Shown here piece by piece: positions 5,293-13,393 of a DNA stretch of 13,561 nucleotides; positions within the stretch are counted from its first letter, which is position 1, and the number at the start of each line of letters is the position of its first letter. A program made the translations under genes and the position numbers. The stretch is taken from NCBI GenBank assembly GCA_900549805.1, contig URPV01000033.1:1-13561 (forward strand), read 5' to 3'. The notes under the pieces were generated by a model. That model was not told the origin of the DNA, did not search any database, and was given only the letters and a program-made list of their open reading frames with translations. This stretch comes from an uncultured Veillonella sp. Lineage in GTDB: Bacteria > Bacillota > Negativicutes > Veillonellales > Veillonellaceae.

Positions 5293-6678
5293 ATGTTAGA
5301 TGCAGTATTTCTTGCTCGATGGCAATTTGCTTTGACATCGATTTATCACTGGCTCTTCGTACCATTAACCTTAGGTATGACAGTGTCCATTGCTGTGATG
5401 GAATGGTTCTTTGTTTCCACCGGCAAAGAAATTTATCAAAAGATGGCTAAGTTTTGGGGTGGTCTTTTCCTCATCAACTTTGCCATGGGGGTTGTTACCG
5501 GTATCGTACAAGAATTCCACTTCGGTATGAACTGGTCTGAATACTCCCGCTTTATGGGTGATATTTTCGGCGCTCCACTAGCCTTGGAAGCCTTGACAGC
5601 CTTTTTCCTAGAATCTACCTTTATGGGGGTTTGGATCTTTGGGTGGGGCAAGCTATCGGCTAGGGCCCATGCCATTGTTGCAAGCTTGGTAGCCTTGGGG
5701 ACCAATATCTCCGCCTTCTGGATTTTAACAGCTAACTCCTTTATGCAACATCCGGTAGGGTATGCTATTCGCAATGGCCGTGCAGAGATGGAATCCTTTG
5801 CAACCATCCTTCAAAATGGTTATTTACCAGGTCAATTTTTCCATATTACCTTGAATGGTGTATTTACCGCAGGCGTTGTTATTTTCGCTGTATCCGCTTT
5901 TAAATTGCTCAAGGATAAAGGATCTGAGTTTTACAAACGGTCCATTAAATGGGGGCTCACCATTGCCCTTATCGGTGGTATCTTGGGCGCTGGCGCTGGT
6001 CACTTCCAAGGGCAGTATATCGCTAAGGTACAACCTATGAAAATGGCTTCCATCGAAGCCCTTTGGGAAACTGAAAATCCAGCTCCATTCTCCTTCGTTG
6101 CTAATATTGATGAAGCTAACCAAAAGAATACATCTGCTATTTCTGTTCCTGGTGGCTTGTCCTTCCTCGTTCATGACTCCTTCCAAGGTGAAGTTAAGGG
6201 GATTAAGAACCTACAAGCAGAAGCTGTTGCTCAGTATGGCCAAGGGGACTACATCCCAGCAGTTACACCGATTTTCTGGTCTTTCCGCGTGATGGTTCTC
6301 TCTGGTTCTATTATGCTTCTCGTTGCCTTGATTGGCCTTTGGAAGGTTCGTAAAGGAACCATTGCTAATGGTCGTGGCTTCTTGAAACTTATGCTATGGA
6401 TGCTTCCATTGCCTTATCTTGCTAACTCTACCGGTTGGTTCGTAGCAGAAGCTGGCCGTCAACCTTGGTTGGTATACGGCTTGCAATCCACTGCTGATGG
6501 TGTATCTAAGGCTGTAGCACCAGGTGAGATCTGGACTACCATCATCGGTTTTACTATCATTTATATTGTAGCCGCTATTGCTGCTCTTTACTTGGCTGTT
6601 CAGCACATTAAAAAAGGCTCTGAAGGCCGTCATGCGGTAGATGTAAAAGAAAAAGAGGAGGCTAGATTATGGAACTAA
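5293..6678 (+). CDS. cydA: Cytochrome bd quinol oxidase subunit I
   Basis: A 461-residue membrane protein carrying the haems and quinol site of cytochrome bd, which reduces oxygen to water with quinol electrons at the cytoplasmic membrane. The haem ligands are all visible: His19, His184 (equivalent to E. coli His186) and Met334 in FWSFRVMV, plus Glu99 and Glu107 of the proton/haem d site and GRQPW at 388-392. The quinol loop has KMASIEALWETE (250-261), keeping the Lys and Glu known from E. coli; the loop is short, as in the compact CydA class, accounting for the smaller size. A GTG at 5272 is in frame, but the ATG at 5293 has AAGGAGG (5279-5285) 7 nt upstream and yields the normal N-terminus. 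It overlaps cydB by 10 bp. Confidence 0.97.
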   Translation: MLDAVFLARWQFALTSIYHWLFVPLTLGMTVSIAVMEWFFVSTGKEIYQKMAKFWGGLFLINFAMGVVTGIVQEFHFGMNWSEYSRFMGDIFGAPLALEALTAFFLESTFMGVWIFGWGKLSARAHAIVASLVALGTNISAFWILTANSFMQHPVGYAIRNGRAEMESFATILQNGYLPGQFFHITLNGVFTAGVVIFAVSAFKLLKDKGSEFYKRSIKWGLTIALIGGILGAGAGHFQGQYIAKVQPMKMASIEALWETENPAPFSFVANIDEANQKNTSAISVPGGLSFLVHDSFQGEVKGIKNLQAEAVAQYGQGDYIPAVTPIFWSFRVMVLSGSIMLLVALIGLWKVRKGTIANGRGFLKLMLWMLPLPYLANSTGWFVAEAGRQPWLVYGLQSTADGVSKAVAPGEIWTTIIGFTIIYIVAAIAALYLAVQHIKKGSEGRHAVDVKEKEEARLWN

Positions 6679-7688
6679 TTACTAATAACCTCAATGTAGT
6701 CTGGTTCATTCTCGTATTCGTTTTGTTCGCAGGCTTCTTCCTCTTGGAAGGTTTTGATTATGGTACAGGTATCCTCTTGCCATTCACGGGTAAATCCGAC
6801 ATTCAACGTCGACAAATGATTAATGCTTTGGGGCCAGTATGGGACTCTAACCAAGTGTGGATGATTACGGCTGGTGGTGCTATGTTTGCCTCTTTCCCAC
6901 ATGTTTATGCAACTCTTTTCTCTGGCTTCTACTTGGCCCTCTTTTTGATGCTAGCCGCTTTAATTGCCCGTGGTGTAGCCTTTGAATTCCGGTCTAAGTC
7001 TGCTAATCCAACTTGGCGTAAAACCTTTGATTGCTGCATCTTCTTTGGTTCTTTAATCCCAGCTCTCTTATGGGGCGTAACCGTAGGTAACTTGATTCAA
7101 GGTACGCCAATTGATGCAACTATGACGTATGTGGGCTCCTTCTGGGATCTCTTGAGCCCTTATACAATTCTGTGTGGGATTGCTTTCATTTTAGTGTTTA
7201 CCTACCATGGAGGTCTCTTCACAGCGATTAAAACAGCTGGTGAAGTAGCAGAGCGAGCTCGTGCAGCATCTCTTGTGGTGGGCGTTTTCACAGCTATTGG
7301 CGCTATTTTGTTGGCAGTAGCTACAGCTATTTTTACAGATATGTTCCATTCTACATTAGCTATCGTCTTCTATGTGGTAGCTGTTGTATGCTTCCTCATT
7401 TCTTGGTTTGCAGCGCGCACACGGAACACGAAAACAGGCTTTCTTTTCAGTAGTTTAACTGTTATCATGATTACAGCAGCATACTTTGCAGGTTTGTTCC
7501 CTAGAATTATGGTTTCTAGCCTCAACCCTGCTTGGAGCTTAACTATTGATAACGCATCTTCTTCTCCATACACCTTAGCTTTGATGACCGTAGTAGCACT
7601 TGTCTTTGTACCAATCGTATTGATTTACAAGATTTGGACTTACTACACATTCCGCAACCGTGTATCTGAACAAGATTTGCACTACTAA
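6669..7688 (+). CDS. cydB: Cytochrome bd quinol oxidase subunit II
   Basis: A 339-residue membrane protein, the structural partner of CydA in the bd oxidase. Typical signatures are EGFDYGTGILLPF (27-39) in the first helix and GPVWDSNQVWM (55-65), corresponding to the conserved GPVWDGNEVWL of other CydB proteins. Eight or nine helices are expected. The start ATG lies inside the end of cydA with AGAGGAGG at 6654-6661, so the two subunits are translated together, presumably at equal levels. A strong hairpin terminator follows. The length is slightly short of E. coli CydB (379) but normal for Firmicute forms. Confidence 0.97.
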   Translation: MELITNNLNVVWFILVFVLFAGFFLLEGFDYGTGILLPFTGKSDIQRRQMINALGPVWDSNQVWMITAGGAMFASFPHVYATLFSGFYLALFLMLAALIARGVAFEFRSKSANPTWRKTFDCCIFFGSLIPALLWGVTVGNLIQGTPIDATMTYVGSFWDLLSPYTILCGIAFILVFTYHGGLFTAIKTAGEVAERARAASLVVGVFTAIGAILLAVATAIFTDMFHSTLAIVFYVVAVVCFLISWFAARTRNTKTGFLFSSLTVIMITAAYFAGLFPRIMVSSLNPAWSLTIDNASSSPYTLALMTVVALVFVPIVLIYKIWTYYTFRNRVSEQDLHY

Positions 7689-7697
7689 TGTGTAGCG

Positions 7698-7730
7698 ATA
7701 AGGCATGCTTCTAGCATGCCTTATTTTTTT
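7698..7730 (+). terminator. Rho-independent terminator between cydB and cydDC
   Basis: A perfect 12-bp stem (ataaggcatgct 7698-7709, agcatgccttat 7713-7724) with a 3-nt loop and a T7 run (7724-7730). It ends 17 bp before the cydDC start, and no good promoter follows it, so it may work as a partial terminator that sets the oxidase to transporter ratio. Confidence 0.9.
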
Positions 7731-7747
7731 GATTAGAAAGAGTGACT

Positions 7748-10700
7748 ATGATTAACCCAATCGCTTTTCAGGAGATAAAAAAGCATAAGAAAATATTGTC
7801 GTCTATGCTGGTAACTAGTATCCTTAACGCCTTGTCGGTCGTGAGCCAAGCTTGGTTTTTTGCTACCCTTATTGCAGACCTCTTCTTAAAAGATGCAAAG
7901 ATAGGGGATGAGATAGATGTTTTGATCCCTTTAGCGGTGGCGATTATCGTCCGTTTGCTAACATCCTATGGCCAAGAGGCGGCGGCTATATCTTTAGCTC
8001 ATGCTGGCAAAGTGGCCTTACGCAAGCGTTTGATTAAGCACCTTAAGATAGGAGGCTTACAACAGCCAGAATCTCATGGGGATATGATTCATCTCATGAC
8101 GGATGGGTTGGATCAAATTGAAGCTTATATTTCGCGTTATATACCCCAGATGCTCTATACGATTCTGGTTCCTTTAGTTATGGGGATTGCCATTGTGGAT
8201 ACAGTGCCTTGGTTAGGCCTGATTCTCATTGTTACAGTTCCTATGATTCCTTTCTTTATGATCCTCATCGGCAAACGGGCAGAGGCTATGAATAAGGAAC
8301 AGTGGGAACGGATGTCACTCTTGTCAGGGCACTTCTTGGATATGTTACAGGGGCTAACAACGCTTAAGGTCTTTGGGCGTGCTAAAGAACAAATCCAAGT
8401 TATTGCCCGTATGTCCGGTGAATTTCGAGATTCCACTCTGAAAGTCTTACGAGTTGCTTTTTTGTCGGCCTTTGTATTGGAATTAATATCTACAGTTTCC
8501 ACGGCCCTTATTTCCGTTTATATGGGCTTGGATCTTTTGGCGGGCCAAGTGGACTTTTTACCGGCTTTCTTTGTGCTTCTCTTAGCACCAGAATTTTACA
8601 CACCTTTCCGCCAACTGGGGTCTGCTTTCCATACAGGAATGTCTGGTAAGACGGCTTTAGAAGCTATTGGAGCGTATTTAAATAATAAACAATGCCTTCC
8701 TAAAGGAGGGGATTTGGTTTTTGCGCAAGATATACAACACATAGAAGTAAAGAACTTGTCCTTTACCTATCCTAGAGGGCAACACCCAGCCTTGGAAGAT
8801 ATTTCTATAAGTTTGGAACGCGGTAAGCCCACTATGTTTGTTGGGGAGTCAGGGGCAGGTAAATCTACTTTGGCTCATCTTTTAACAGGCTTTTTGCAGG
8901 CCCCTAAAGGGACTATTTTTGTCAATGGACAAGATTTAGACCAGATCTCTATGGACTGGTGGCGAGATCAAATTATATATGTGTCCCAAAAGCCTCACCT
9001 ATTTAAAGGTTCTTTGCGGGATAATCTAACCTGGGGACAGGATATGCCAGATGAGGATATCATAGCTGCTCTTAAGGCCGCTGAAGCTTACGACTTTGTT
9101 GTGGCTAAGGCAGATGGCTTAGATTGCCATGTGGGGGCTGGGGGCCTTGGCTTGTCAGGTGGTGAGCAACAACGTATTGCATTGGCTCGTGCCTTCTTGA
9201 GAAAAGGACAAATCCTAGTCCTCGATGAAGTGACAGCTCATTTAGATTTAGCTACAGAAGAGTCGGTAGGTCGCGCCCTTAAACGGCTCATGCAGGATAA
9301 ACTGGTTTTAATCATAGGTCACCGTTTACAGACTATGGCTTGGGCTCATAAGCTAGTAGTATTCCGTGACGGTCGTATGGATGATCAGGGATCTTATGAA
9401 GAGTTACTCGCAAAGAATGGTTACTTTGCCTCCCTTATTAAGGCTGGGGCTGGTGTCTTAGAAGATTCCATTCAAGCTGATAATGTAATCCCAGCAGCTC
9501 AAGTGCAGAAAATATCATCCCTATCACATCCTACTAGAAGTAAGAGGATAGTAGATTGGGAGGGGACTGATACCCCTTGGGGCCTTCTATTTAAGGTTCT
9601 TAGAAGAGCCCGGATAGCCTTAGTTTTGGCCCTCATCTTCTCCTTCTTTACGGTCTTTATGAACCTAGGCCTCTTGGGTCTTTCGGCTTGGCTCATTGCG
9701 ACTGCTGCCTTGCATCCGCCATTGGTTGCTTTATCTTTAGCCATTACAGGAGTTCGCTTCTTCGGGATTGCCCGCGCTGTATGCCGTTACTTCGAACGAC
9801 TGTTTTCCCACCGTATGGCCTTCCAAGGGCTCTATGGCTTACGGGTTTGGTTTTACGAAAAGTTGGAACCCATCAGTTTACAAGTGTTTAAGTCACTAGG
9901 TGCAGGGGATTTGTTAGGGCGCATTATGGCGGATATAGAAACCTTACAATTTTTCTACCTGCGAGTTTTGATTCCTCCTACAGCAGCCCTCGTTTTGAGT
10001 CTATTGGTAGGCCTCTATTTGGGCCAGTTCTCACTTTGGCTTTGGTTGGTGGTAGGATGTTCCTTCATCATGACCGTTTTGGTAATTCCTGTAAGCTTAG
10101 TACGGTCTACTCATAAGACATCTCAATGGATTTCGAAACAACAAGGGCTAGCTAAGGTAGACTTGGCGGAAACCCTTAATGGAATGGAAGATATCATTGC
10201 TTACCAACAAATGGATTCCGTTTTTAATCGCCTTGAGAAACGTTTTACTGATATCGATTATAAGAAGTCTAATATCGCAGATGCTACGAATGGGTCTACG
10301 ATGATCTTCCTAGCAACTGTACAGGTAGCTGTAGTAGCGGCAGCTCTTATTGCAGGAGCATCTATTTCTGGCCTGGAAGCAGGGGTTTATGTGGCTGTTA
10401 TTGCCATCATGACCCAAGCTTGGTTTGAGGTCCTTCAACCCATGACTGTGGCTGTTCATCATGGCTATGAAAGTGCCTTAGCTGTGCGCCGCTTGGGGGC
10501 TATCGATAAGGCGCCGAAAGCTTTGATAGAGCCAGCTCAACCAGTCCAAGTACCAAAGGCCTATGATATAGTCTTTGATGATCTTAATTTCTCCTATGAA
10601 GATAAGAAGATTTATGCTCACTTTGATCTGACCATTCCAGAGGGGCAGCATCTGGCCATTGTAGGTGGTTCTGGTGCAGGCAAATCCACCCTTTTTAATG

Positions 10701-11284
10701 CGTTGACACGCTTGTATGACTACCAAGGATCCATTAAGGTGGGTGGGGTTGAACTTAAATCCCTCCTGTCAGATGAAGGGCGGAGTTTGTTCGGTGTAGT
10801 TACCCAGGATACGTATATTTTCCACGCTAGCTTGGAAGAGAATATTCGCTTGGCTAACCCTCATGCTAGTCAGGACCAATTGGATAAGGCCCTACAGTTT
10901 GCTTCTCTACAAGGACTTATCAGTCGCCTGCCGCAGGGATTAGCAACCCTTGTGGGATCCGGTGGACAGGGCCTGTCCGGTGGAGAGCGACAACGGGTAG
11001 CTTTGGCTCGACTCTACCTCCGGCAAAGTCCAATCCTCCTCTTGGATGAACCTTTGGAAGGGCTTGATCAAGTCACAAAAGGAGCTATTCAAGAAGACCT
11101 TATGACCTTTATGGAAGGACGGACCAGTTTATACATTACCCACCAAGTGGAGGGTAGTGAAAAGATGGACCGTATTCTCTTCATGGAGGATGGGCATATT
11201 GTAGAAGACGGTACCTTTGAACAGTTGATCGAGAAGAAGGGACGCTTCTATCAATACTGTATTTTATCTATGGCTCGTGTATAG
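7748..11284 (+). CDS. cydDC: Fused CydD-CydC ABC exporter for cytochrome bd assembly
   Basis: One 1178-residue protein holding two complete ABC half-transporters. In E. coli CydD and CydC are separate and export cysteine and glutathione (and bind haem), which cytochrome bd assembly needs. The first half matches CydD: membrane domain with LSGHFLD and LAPEFYTPF, then an ATPase with Walker A GESGAGKST (about 365-373), signature LSGGEQQR (about 469) and Walker B ILVLDE (about 489). The second half, from about residue 605, matches CydC: LLGLSAWLIATAAL in the first helix, Walker A GGSGAGKST (about 973-981), LSGGERQR (about 1076) and LLLDE (about 1097). Both catalytic Glu and switch His (IIGH, YITH) are present, so both ATPase sites look competent. 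The ATG at 7748 is preferred over the GTG at 7742 because AGAAAGAG lies just upstream. Fused forms also occur in some Actinobacteria. Confidence 0.95.
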   Translation: MINPIAFQEIKKHKKILSSMLVTSILNALSVVSQAWFFATLIADLFLKDAKIGDEIDVLIPLAVAIIVRLLTSYGQEAAAISLAHAGKVALRKRLIKHLKIGGLQQPESHGDMIHLMTDGLDQIEAYISRYIPQMLYTILVPLVMGIAIVDTVPWLGLILIVTVPMIPFFMILIGKRAEAMNKEQWERMSLLSGHFLDMLQGLTTLKVFGRAKEQIQVIARMSGEFRDSTLKVLRVAFLSAFVLELISTVSTALISVYMGLDLLAGQVDFLPAFFVLLLAPEFYTPFRQLGSAFHTGMSGKTALEAIGAYLNNKQCLPKGGDLVFAQDIQHIEVKNLSFTYPRGQHPALEDISISLERGKPTMFVGESGAGKSTLAHLLTGFLQAPKGTIFVNGQDLDQISMDWWRDQIIYVSQKPHLFKGSLRDNLTWGQDMPDEDIIAALKAAEAYDFVVAKADGLDCHVGAGGLGLSGGEQQRIALARAFLRKGQILVLDEVTAHLDLATEESVGRALKRLMQDKLVLIIGHRLQTMAWAHKLVVFRDGRMDDQGSYEELLAKNGYFASLIKAGAGVLEDSIQADNVIPAAQVQKISSLSHPTRSKRIVDWEGTDTPWGLLFKVLRRARIALVLALIFSFFTVFMNLGLLGLSAWLIATAALHPPLVALSLAITGVRFFGIARAVCRYFERLFSHRMAFQGLYGLRVWFYEKLEPISLQVFKSLGAGDLLGRIMADIETLQFFYLRVLIPPTAALVLSLLVGLYLGQFSLWLWLVVGCSFIMTVLVIPVSLVRSTHKTSQWISKQQGLAKVDLAETLNGMEDIIAYQQMDSVFNRLEKRFTDIDYKKSNIADATNGSTMIFLATVQVAVVAAALIAGASISGLEAGVYVAVIAIMTQAWFEVLQPMTVAVHHGYESALAVRRLGAIDKAPKALIEPAQPVQVPKAYDIVFDDLNFSYEDKKIYAHFDLTIPEGQHLAIVGGSGAGKSTLFNALTRLYDYQGSIKVGGVELKSLLSDEGRSLFGVVTQDTYIFHASLEENIRLANPHASQDQLDKALQFASLQGLISRLPQGLATLVGSGGQGLSGGERQRVALARLYLRQSPILLLDEPLEGLDQVTKGAIQEDLMTFMEGRTSLYITHQVEGSEKMDRILFMEDGHIVEDGTFEQLIEKKGRFYQYCILSMARV

Positions 11285-11287
11285 GAT

Positions 11288-11316
11288 AATCTCCCCTCTT
11301 AGAGGGGAGATTTTTT
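11288..11316 (+). terminator. Rho-independent terminator after cydDC
   Basis: A perfect 11-bp stem (aatctcccctc 11288-11298, gaggggagatt 11302-11312) with a 3-nt loop and a T-run to 11316. It ends the respiratory block. Confidence 0.93.
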
Positions 11317-11365
11317 ATAAGAGATGACTAGATTGATACCTAAGAGGGGGGATATGATTAGAATA

Positions 11366-11393
11366 TGGTATAATTAATTCATTATTATTGAAT
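11366..11393 (+). promoter_or_regulatory. Extended -10 promoter of the unrecognised membrane protein gene
   Basis: TGGTATAAT (11366-11374) is a full extended -10 element. No -35 at standard spacing is convincing. Just downstream, attca (11377-11381) and tgaat (11389-11393) form a small inverted repeat over the expected start. Confidence 0.6.
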
Positions 11394-11409
11394 GAATGAG
11401 GAGGGGCTT

Positions 11410-12576
11410 ATGAATCCGTTTTTGGCTAAGGTCTTGTCCTTTGCGCAAGAAGTGCGCACAAAGGATAAAGACATCAGTCTTGATGTTGAAACCCCACTCC
11501 CTATAAAGGCCGATCGAGAACTTTATAAACATCAGGTTTTGGCTATAGAGGAAGATTTTATCAACCGCCTCTTACGAGCCCATTTTCATAACCACTGGGC
11601 TGTCTATTCGGCCACGGTTGAGTTCGAGCCTAATAATCAAGTTATGTTGACACTGATTACAGCTTGGGGTAATGTGGTCAATTTGAATTTCACAATTGAA
11701 GATTTATGGTTTGATGACTATACCACATCGTTCCGCATCCAATTAGACACATCTAATGTAGATGCAGGAGGTTTTATCCTTAATACCATCATCCATGCCA
11801 TGGGTAATTGGCTTATGAGTCTCTTTGGGATTTTCTTCAATCCAGTAGATTTTGGTAAGACCATAGGATCTTGTCGTTTTGAGAAAAATGGTAGCATTCA
11901 ATTCGATCTTGTGCCGGATTCTCCTGTTCGAAAAATCCTTCCTTTGCCTAAGCGAGAGCTTAATAGCCAGGGGCCTGTTATAGTGGGGAATCCACGGACG
12001 GGGCAATCTGTTTTGTCAGTGGATTCCTACTCCTTCCACGAGCCTATAGAGCGCTTTAGCTTGCCGGACATTCCCACTAAGACCAGCTGGCTTAGGACTA
12101 TTGATGTAGCAGCCACTCTTTTATTGCCTATTGGTGTGTGGGTAACCTTTATTATTCTTCACCATTATTTACCGGCTGAAACTATACACTTTTCCTTCTC
12201 TACCTATTTCTTGATTTCCTTGGGGATTTTTATCATTTCCTTCTTGGTTATGAATATTCCTCGTTACATTTATATGTATGTCGACTCTCGTAAGAAGTGG
12301 AGATCTACTTTTATCCACTCCAATATCAAGATTCAAATGCGTAAGTTACAAAGGCGCATCTTTACCCAACAATCTTGTCTTAAAGAGGGAAGCCAGGCGG
12401 ACAACTTAGAAAGTCAGGAAAAGATTAGAGACCTTCTTCTGCAAATTCGGGATAAGCGCTTTCTCGCTCAACAGTTAAAATTGGCGGATGATGATCGAGA
12501 TAGGAAGCAAAAGGTTAAGTTTATTATTGCTTATATAGGCTGTACATTGTTAGAAATGCTTCTCTTAATGCATTAA
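11410..12576 (+). CDS. Unrecognised membrane protein, soluble N-domain and three C-terminal helices
   Basis: A 388-residue protein that I do not recognise. Residues 1 to about 225 look soluble and mixed beta/alpha, with strand-like stretches around 60-115 (VYSATVEFEP, VMLTLITAW, SFRIQLDTS) and a hydrophobic amphipathic patch near 130-145. Three probable membrane helices follow: about 233-253, 263-283 and 369-387. Between the last two lies a basic, glutamine-rich segment (about 285-365) with probable coiled-coil helices. No signal peptide is evident, so the N-domain is probably cytoplasmic. An in-frame ATG lies at 11392, but the ATG at 11410 has AGGAGG (11399-11404) 5 nt before it. It has its own promoter and a shared terminator, so it stands alone. 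No function is proposed. Confidence 0.8.
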   Translation: MNPFLAKVLSFAQEVRTKDKDISLDVETPLPIKADRELYKHQVLAIEEDFINRLLRAHFHNHWAVYSATVEFEPNNQVMLTLITAWGNVVNLNFTIEDLWFDDYTTSFRIQLDTSNVDAGGFILNTIIHAMGNWLMSLFGIFFNPVDFGKTIGSCRFEKNGSIQFDLVPDSPVRKILPLPKRELNSQGPVIVGNPRTGQSVLSVDSYSFHEPIERFSLPDIPTKTSWLRTIDVAATLLLPIGVWVTFIILHHYLPAETIHFSFSTYFLISLGIFIISFLVMNIPRYIYMYVDSRKKWRSTFIHSNIKIQMRKLQRRIFTQQSCLKEGSQADNLESQEKIRDLLLQIRDKRFLAQQLKLADDDRDRKQKVKFIIAYIGCTLLEMLLLMH

Positions 12577-12624
12577 GTCGAGGGCTGAGTCAAATTAAGG
12601 TTAATAAGCCTTTTATGTGACTAC

Positions 12625-12670
12625 AAAGAAACAGCGGATAGTTGATTAATCAACTATCCGCTGTTTCTTT
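12625..12670. terminator. 46-nt perfect palindrome, bidirectional terminator
   Basis: Arms of 23 nt from aaagaaacagcgg to its exact inverse, centred at 12647/12648, with only tttcttt as the T-rich tail on either strand. It sits between convergent genes (ends at 12576 and 12678) and can terminate both. Confidence 0.85.
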
Positions 12671-12677
12671 ATAGTTA

Positions 12678-13229
12678 TTATCGATTGTATTTGGGACCTG
12701 GCTTACCTTTAAAGGGATTTTTTTCTGTCTTATAAGGCCATAAGGAGGGGCGGCCGTACTTATTGGGTAAGTGACTGCCAGGAATGACTAGAAGCACTAG
12801 AATGAGAATGAAAAGAAGACCATATACCAAAACTTCCGTACTAGGAAGGAAGTTATAGTTAGCTGTGTACATAATAAAAGCAGCTATGATAAAGGCCGGG
12901 ACTGCAAAGAGATCAAAGTCTCGGAAGCGGCCGATAAGGGGGACAAGGAAGAAGGGAAAGAGAATGATATGGGCTAGAAAAGCGCCTATTTGAATAGCCC
13001 AGTAGCCCGGTAAGATTTCTACCGCTTGATAAGCAGCTTCTACTAGAGATGTAAGGAGTCCTAAGATAATACAGGCCGAGAAGAAGCAGAGGGTAAATTG
13101 AAGGCGGTTCATACGGCCTTTAAAGTTAAAGTAGGAGAAGCCTCGTTGAGCTCCAAAGGCCAAAAAGACAGTACCTAGTACACAGATGAGGAGAGTCTTA
13201 ATGGCAGAAAATACAATGAGTGTATCCAT
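12678..13229 (-). CDS. DUF805-family membrane protein
   Basis: A 183-residue membrane protein of DUF805, a family of unknown function. Recognised by FNFKGRMNRLQF (34-45), where the family has F-x-F-x-GR-x-x-R, by GRFRDFD (100-106) in place of the usual RLHD-type motif, and by the C-terminal PGSHLPNKYGRPS. About five hydrophobic segments are seen. The first (residues 4-25) precedes the GR motif and is extra compared with the shortest family members, which begin close to that motif. The end (NPFKGKPGPKYNR) is basic and probably cytoplasmic. AAAGGA lies 7-8 nt before the ATG at 13229. It stands alone with its own promoter. Confidence 0.8.
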   Translation of the reverse strand: MDTLIVFSAIKTLLICVLGTVFLAFGAQRGFSYFNFKGRMNRLQFTLCFFSACIILGLLTSLVEAAYQAVEILPGYWAIQIGAFLAHIILFPFFLVPLIGRFRDFDLFAVPAFIIAAFIMYTANYNFLPSTEVLVYGLLFILILVLLVIPGSHLPNKYGRPSLWPYKTEKNPFKGKPGPKYNR

Positions 13230-13279
13230 ACATGGTTCCTTTGGATAATGTGTGAAAAATTTATGTAGTCGCTTTCTCT

Positions 13280-13308
13280 ATTGTAACAGTTTTTTTGTAA
13301 ACCGTCAT
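13280..13308 (-). promoter_or_regulatory. Candidate promoter of the DUF805 gene
   Basis: On the minus strand, ATGACG (13308-13303) and TACAAT (13285-13280) are 17 bp apart, with four and five consensus matches respectively. Transcription would start about 45 bp before the ATG at 13229. Confidence 0.55.
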
Positions 13309-13349
13309 GTTAATAGGCCTTTTGAGTAGTGAATTAATTTCTTCTATTG

Positions 13350-13355
13350 TATAAT
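13350..13355 (+). promoter_or_regulatory. Consensus -10 box before the Opp/Dpp permease gene
   Basis: TATAAT, 39 bp before the start codon. A TTGAGT lies upstream at 13322-13327, but the 22-bp spacing is too long, so the -35 element is unclear. Confidence 0.5.
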
Positions 13356-13393
13356 TATGTTGATATTTTCTGTGTAACTAGGAGGGGGATTCC

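Noticed and set aside
5436..6186. Minus-strand open frames of 123 and 120 codons within cydA
   Set aside because: They are shadows of cydA, which has all expected ligands; composition is that of a reverse-complemented membrane protein gene.
8155..8502. Minus-strand open frame of 115 codons within cydDC
   Set aside because: Antisense to the CydD membrane domain, with no independent support.
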